Assembly (NCBI GenBank): GCA_964406005.1 | Contig: CAYOPZ010000025.1 | Span: 1-42,438, forward strand | Direction of reading: 5' to 3' | Source of the DNA: CAYOPZ01 sp964406005 | Lineage (GTDB): Bacteria; Bacteroidota; Bacteroidia; Bacteroidales; SM23-62 | Length of the DNA stretch: 42,438 nucleotides | Part shown: piece by piece, positions 41,200-42,438 of the stretch | Position numbering within the stretch: the first letter of the stretch is position 1 | Layout: each line of letters starts with the position of its first letter | Position numbers and translations under genes: made by a program | Notes under the pieces: generated by a model | The model's database searches: none | What the model saw: the letters and a program-made list of their open reading frames with translations, nothing else | Told to the model about the DNA's origin: nothing

Positions 41200-41964
41200 T
41201 TATTCTGTTAATAGCATAAAATCAATGCTATCAATTGTATCTTTTTTTTCTGTATCCAAATCGTAATTGTAATCCCTATAATCCTCCATTTCCTCTTTCG
41301 ATAGTAATTGTTCAAACGAATAAATTATTGCTGTGTAGAAATTACCCTCATATTTTCTAAATAATTTGAAGTCTTCGTTTCTATCACTGAGAAATGGACG
41401 AAGGTTCCAAGATAATTGTATACCAACAAATGCTAAAATTATTATCCATACTTTAAATACTGATACTCCTGTTTGAGGGTATATGTTTTTTTTCTCACAT
41501 GCATGTTTTAATGCATTAATAATAAGTTTCATTCCAAATATTCCGGCAAAAATGAAAATTCCCACATGTAATAATTGCAGGAAATGATAATTACTACCTG
41601 TAATTAGAAAGAAAATAATTATTGGAGCAAAGGATAAAGTTATTGTTGAAGCAAGAACAAAACCGCTTAAAATAATTAATATCATTTGTCTGAAACTCAT
41701 TTTTGATCCCAATACCTGCTGAATTATAAAAAATGAAGGAAAACAGATCAGTAATGAAGTAATAAAAAGAATCATGACTTTCAGACCTGCGACAATAGCT
41801 TGTAAAAAGCTGTGATAACTGCCCATGACTATGCCATAAATAAAACCAAACAAACAAATGATGAGTATTTGTTTATAGATCAGTTGATTGGATTGTTTAT
41901 GGTCTATTTCCTCAAAGAACGATTCCTTATCTTGGAAAACATTAAAAACTTCCCTGATTTTCAT
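41200..41964 (-). CDS. Polytopic membrane protein with conserved RPFL-EGNFY region
   Basis: A 254-residue protein with about five or six hydrophobic helices (about 33-52, 58-82, 95-121, 130-151, 172-188). A conserved-looking stretch follows the last one: QLSWNLRPFLSDRNEDFKLF and RKYEGNFYTAI, which I recall from a widespread family of unknown function related to Yip1-type membrane proteins. The acidic C-terminus (EEMEDYRDYNYDLDTEKKD) would be cytosolic or periplasmic depending on topology. Base and codon use are AT-rich, pointing to acquisition by transfer. First gene of the pair with the excisionase-like HTH protein. Function unknown. Confidence 0.75.
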   Translation of the reverse strand: MKIREVFNVFQDKESFFEEIDHKQSNQLIYKQILIICLFGFIYGIVMGSYHSFLQAIVAGLKVMILFITSLLICFPSFFIIQQVLGSKMSFRQMILIILSGFVLASTITLSFAPIIIFFLITGSNYHFLQLLHVGIFIFAGIFGMKLIINALKHACEKKNIYPQTGVSVFKVWIIILAFVGIQLSWNLRPFLSDRNEDFKLFRKYEGNFYTAIIYSFEQLLSKEEMEDYRDYNYDLDTEKKDTIDSIDFMLLTE

Positions 41965-41989
41965 AATATTTCCTATTGTATTCTTTTCT

Positions 41990-42020
41990 CAAAAATACAA
42001 TTTATTTTATTGTTTTGCAA
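41990..42020 (-). promoter_or_regulatory. Predicted promoter of the membrane protein-HTH pair
   Basis: On the minus strand TTG (42018-42020), a 20-base spacer and an exact TAnnTTTG box, TATTTTTG (41990-41997), lie 26 bases ahead of the ATG at 41964. Confidence 0.55.
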
Positions 42021-42059
42021 TATATATTATTGTATATTATTGTTTAGTAATATTTATTG
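42007..42059. repeat. Iterated TTATTGT heptamers upstream of the AT-rich gene pair
   Basis: TTATTGT occurs at 42007-42013, 42027-42033 and 42037-42043, with a partial TTATTGA at 42054-42060. The first three are spaced 20 and 10 bases, about two and one helical turns, and overlap or flank the predicted -33 box. They could be an operator for the HTH protein, but the region is AT-rich enough for chance to contribute. Confidence 0.4.
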
Positions 42060-42132
42060 ATTATAAATGATATTTTATTCTATATATAACCGCAGTTAAA
42101 AATCTTGCTTTGCATCATCAACAAGTGTACTG

Positions 42133-42205
42133 TATGATCAGATCCTGTGAAACCGCGGCCGGCCAATCAAAGGTTGAATGTTGCTCTTCACTGGATCTGA
42201 TCATA
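42133..42205 (+). repeat. Palindromic repeat, type B (copy B2)
   Basis: Arms TATGATCAGATCCTGTGAA (42133-42151) and TTCACTGGATCTGATCATA (42187-42205) pair at all but one of 19 positions. The inner stem GCGGC/GTTGC pairs with two G-T wobbles, and the tip AATC/GGTT with one. Confidence 0.88.
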
Positions 42206-42258
42206 TGTGAAGACGTAGCCGGAAAATCCTGGTTTGCAATGTTTACAAGGATTGTTTC

Positions 42259-42327
42259 TGATCAGATCCTGTGAAACCGCGGCCGGCCAATCAAAGATTG
42301 AATGCCGCTATTCCCAGCTTCTGATCA
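42259..42327 (+). repeat. Palindromic repeat, type B (copy B3), degenerate arm
   Basis: The left arm TGATCAGATCCTGTGAA matches B2; the right arm (42311-42327) has three mismatches of 17. The inner stem GCGGC/GCCGC is fully paired and the tip is AATC-AAA-GATT. Confidence 0.82.
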
Positions 42328-42388
42328 TATTGATACCGCAACCGGCTTATCCTGCTATTCAATTAAAACAGACAGGTTTATGAGAGAA

Positions 42389-42438
42389 GGCAGATATAAA
42401 GAGCAGCCTTAAATCTCTGATTTCCAGCTGCGGTTTTA
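42389..42438 (-). repeat. Palindromic repeat, type A (copy A4), cut by the window end
   Basis: GGCAGATATAAA arm, then the complement of the type A core, identical to A2 and A3 through the apical hairpin and GCAGC/GCTGC stem. The sequence stops inside the second arm at TTTTA. Confidence 0.85.

Larger units (their letters stand above)
42089..42438. repeat. Island of stacked palindromic repeats running off the window
   Basis: No gene is seen from 41965 to 42438. From 42089 the sequence is a series of left-half motifs and complete hairpins: ACCGCAG with arm TATATATA (42081-42095), copy B2 (42133-42205), TGTGAAGACGTAGCCGG (about 42206-42222) with the AAATCCTG-TTTGCA linker, copy B3 (42259-42327), ACCGCAACCGG (42335-42345), and the start of a type A copy at 42389. 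The linkers resemble those in the 40.8 kb compound repeat. Confidence 0.75.

Noticed and set aside
40784..42438. Interpretation of the palindromes as integron attC sites with the AT-rich pair as a cassette.
   Set aside because: There is no GTTRRRY-type site and no integron integrase, the element orientations differ, and copies occur at unrelated places such as upstream of secA.
42089..42438. Interpretation of the repeat island as a CRISPR array.
   Set aside because: Repeats are palindromic units of different types with irregular, mutually homologous linkers, not identical repeats with unique equal-length spacers; no cas genes.
1..42438. tRNA or rRNA genes.
   Set aside because: No cloverleaf with GTTCRANNC-type T arm or rRNA segment was recognised in any intergenic gap by eye.

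Overview
The window looks like a chromosomal segment from a Bacteroidota bacterium, probably of the Bacteroidales/Marinilabiliales type. Three secreted enzymes end in a type IX secretion (T9SS) sorting domain. Several genes are preceded by the Bacteroidota promoter -7 box TAnnTTTG. There is a BtuB/BtuG corrinoid pair, and families such as DUF6438, DUF6913 and LVIVD-repeat lipoproteins that are common in this phylum. Order- or genus-level placement is inference. All positions and structures were read by eye; no alignment or folding program was run.

Layout. 1-1150: ribosomal operon rpsF-rpsR-rplI (minus), divergent from dnaX. 1171-4726: dnaX, icd and a ferritin. 4731-10397: a DUF6438 lipoprotein, a large T9SS metalloprotease and a convergent T9SS papain-like protease. 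10398-10741: a repeat-bearing intergenic region in front of secA. 10742-17652: secA, dapA, a DUF6913 gene and ligA. 17740-23858: a cobalamin riboswitch followed by btuB, btuG, a T9SS trypsin-like protease and btuF. 23934-26677: a cytochrome b, a molybdopterin oxidoreductase and a C1 peptidase, which separate btuF from the rest of the transporter. 26899-29490: a small helical protein, btuC, btuD and a small membrane protein. 29500-34598: glycosyltransferase, argS, ffh, folD. 34640-38314: an LVIVD lipoprotein, a probable envelope protein and a TPR protein. 38326-40798: an overlapping comA-DUF368-aroE operon. 40995-41964: an AT-rich two-gene unit (membrane protein and excisionase-like HTH) between repeat islands. 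41965-42438: noncoding, with stacked repeats that run past the window end.

The most unusual feature is a family of intergenic imperfect palindromes near 10.5, 26.7, 40.8 and 42.1-42.4 kb. All share a core, read on one strand as ACCGC-RGC-YGG ... apical hairpin ... GCTGC-TC. The outer arms are of two unrelated types (GCRGATATAAA or GATCAGATCCTGTGAA), each matched by its own reverse complement. Differences between copies tend to be compensatory or G-T wobbles on that same strand, as expected of an element selected to fold as single-stranded DNA or RNA. At 26.7 and 40.8 kb one complete hairpin sits inside the tip of another, and the copies there supply the stop codons of neighbouring genes. No transposase or other partner is visible in the window.

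Other points worth checking are an A9 slippery run in dnaX placed to make a short gamma-like subunit, a secreted protease built into the riboswitch-controlled B12 operon, and a molybdopterin enzyme that appears to lack a Tat signal.
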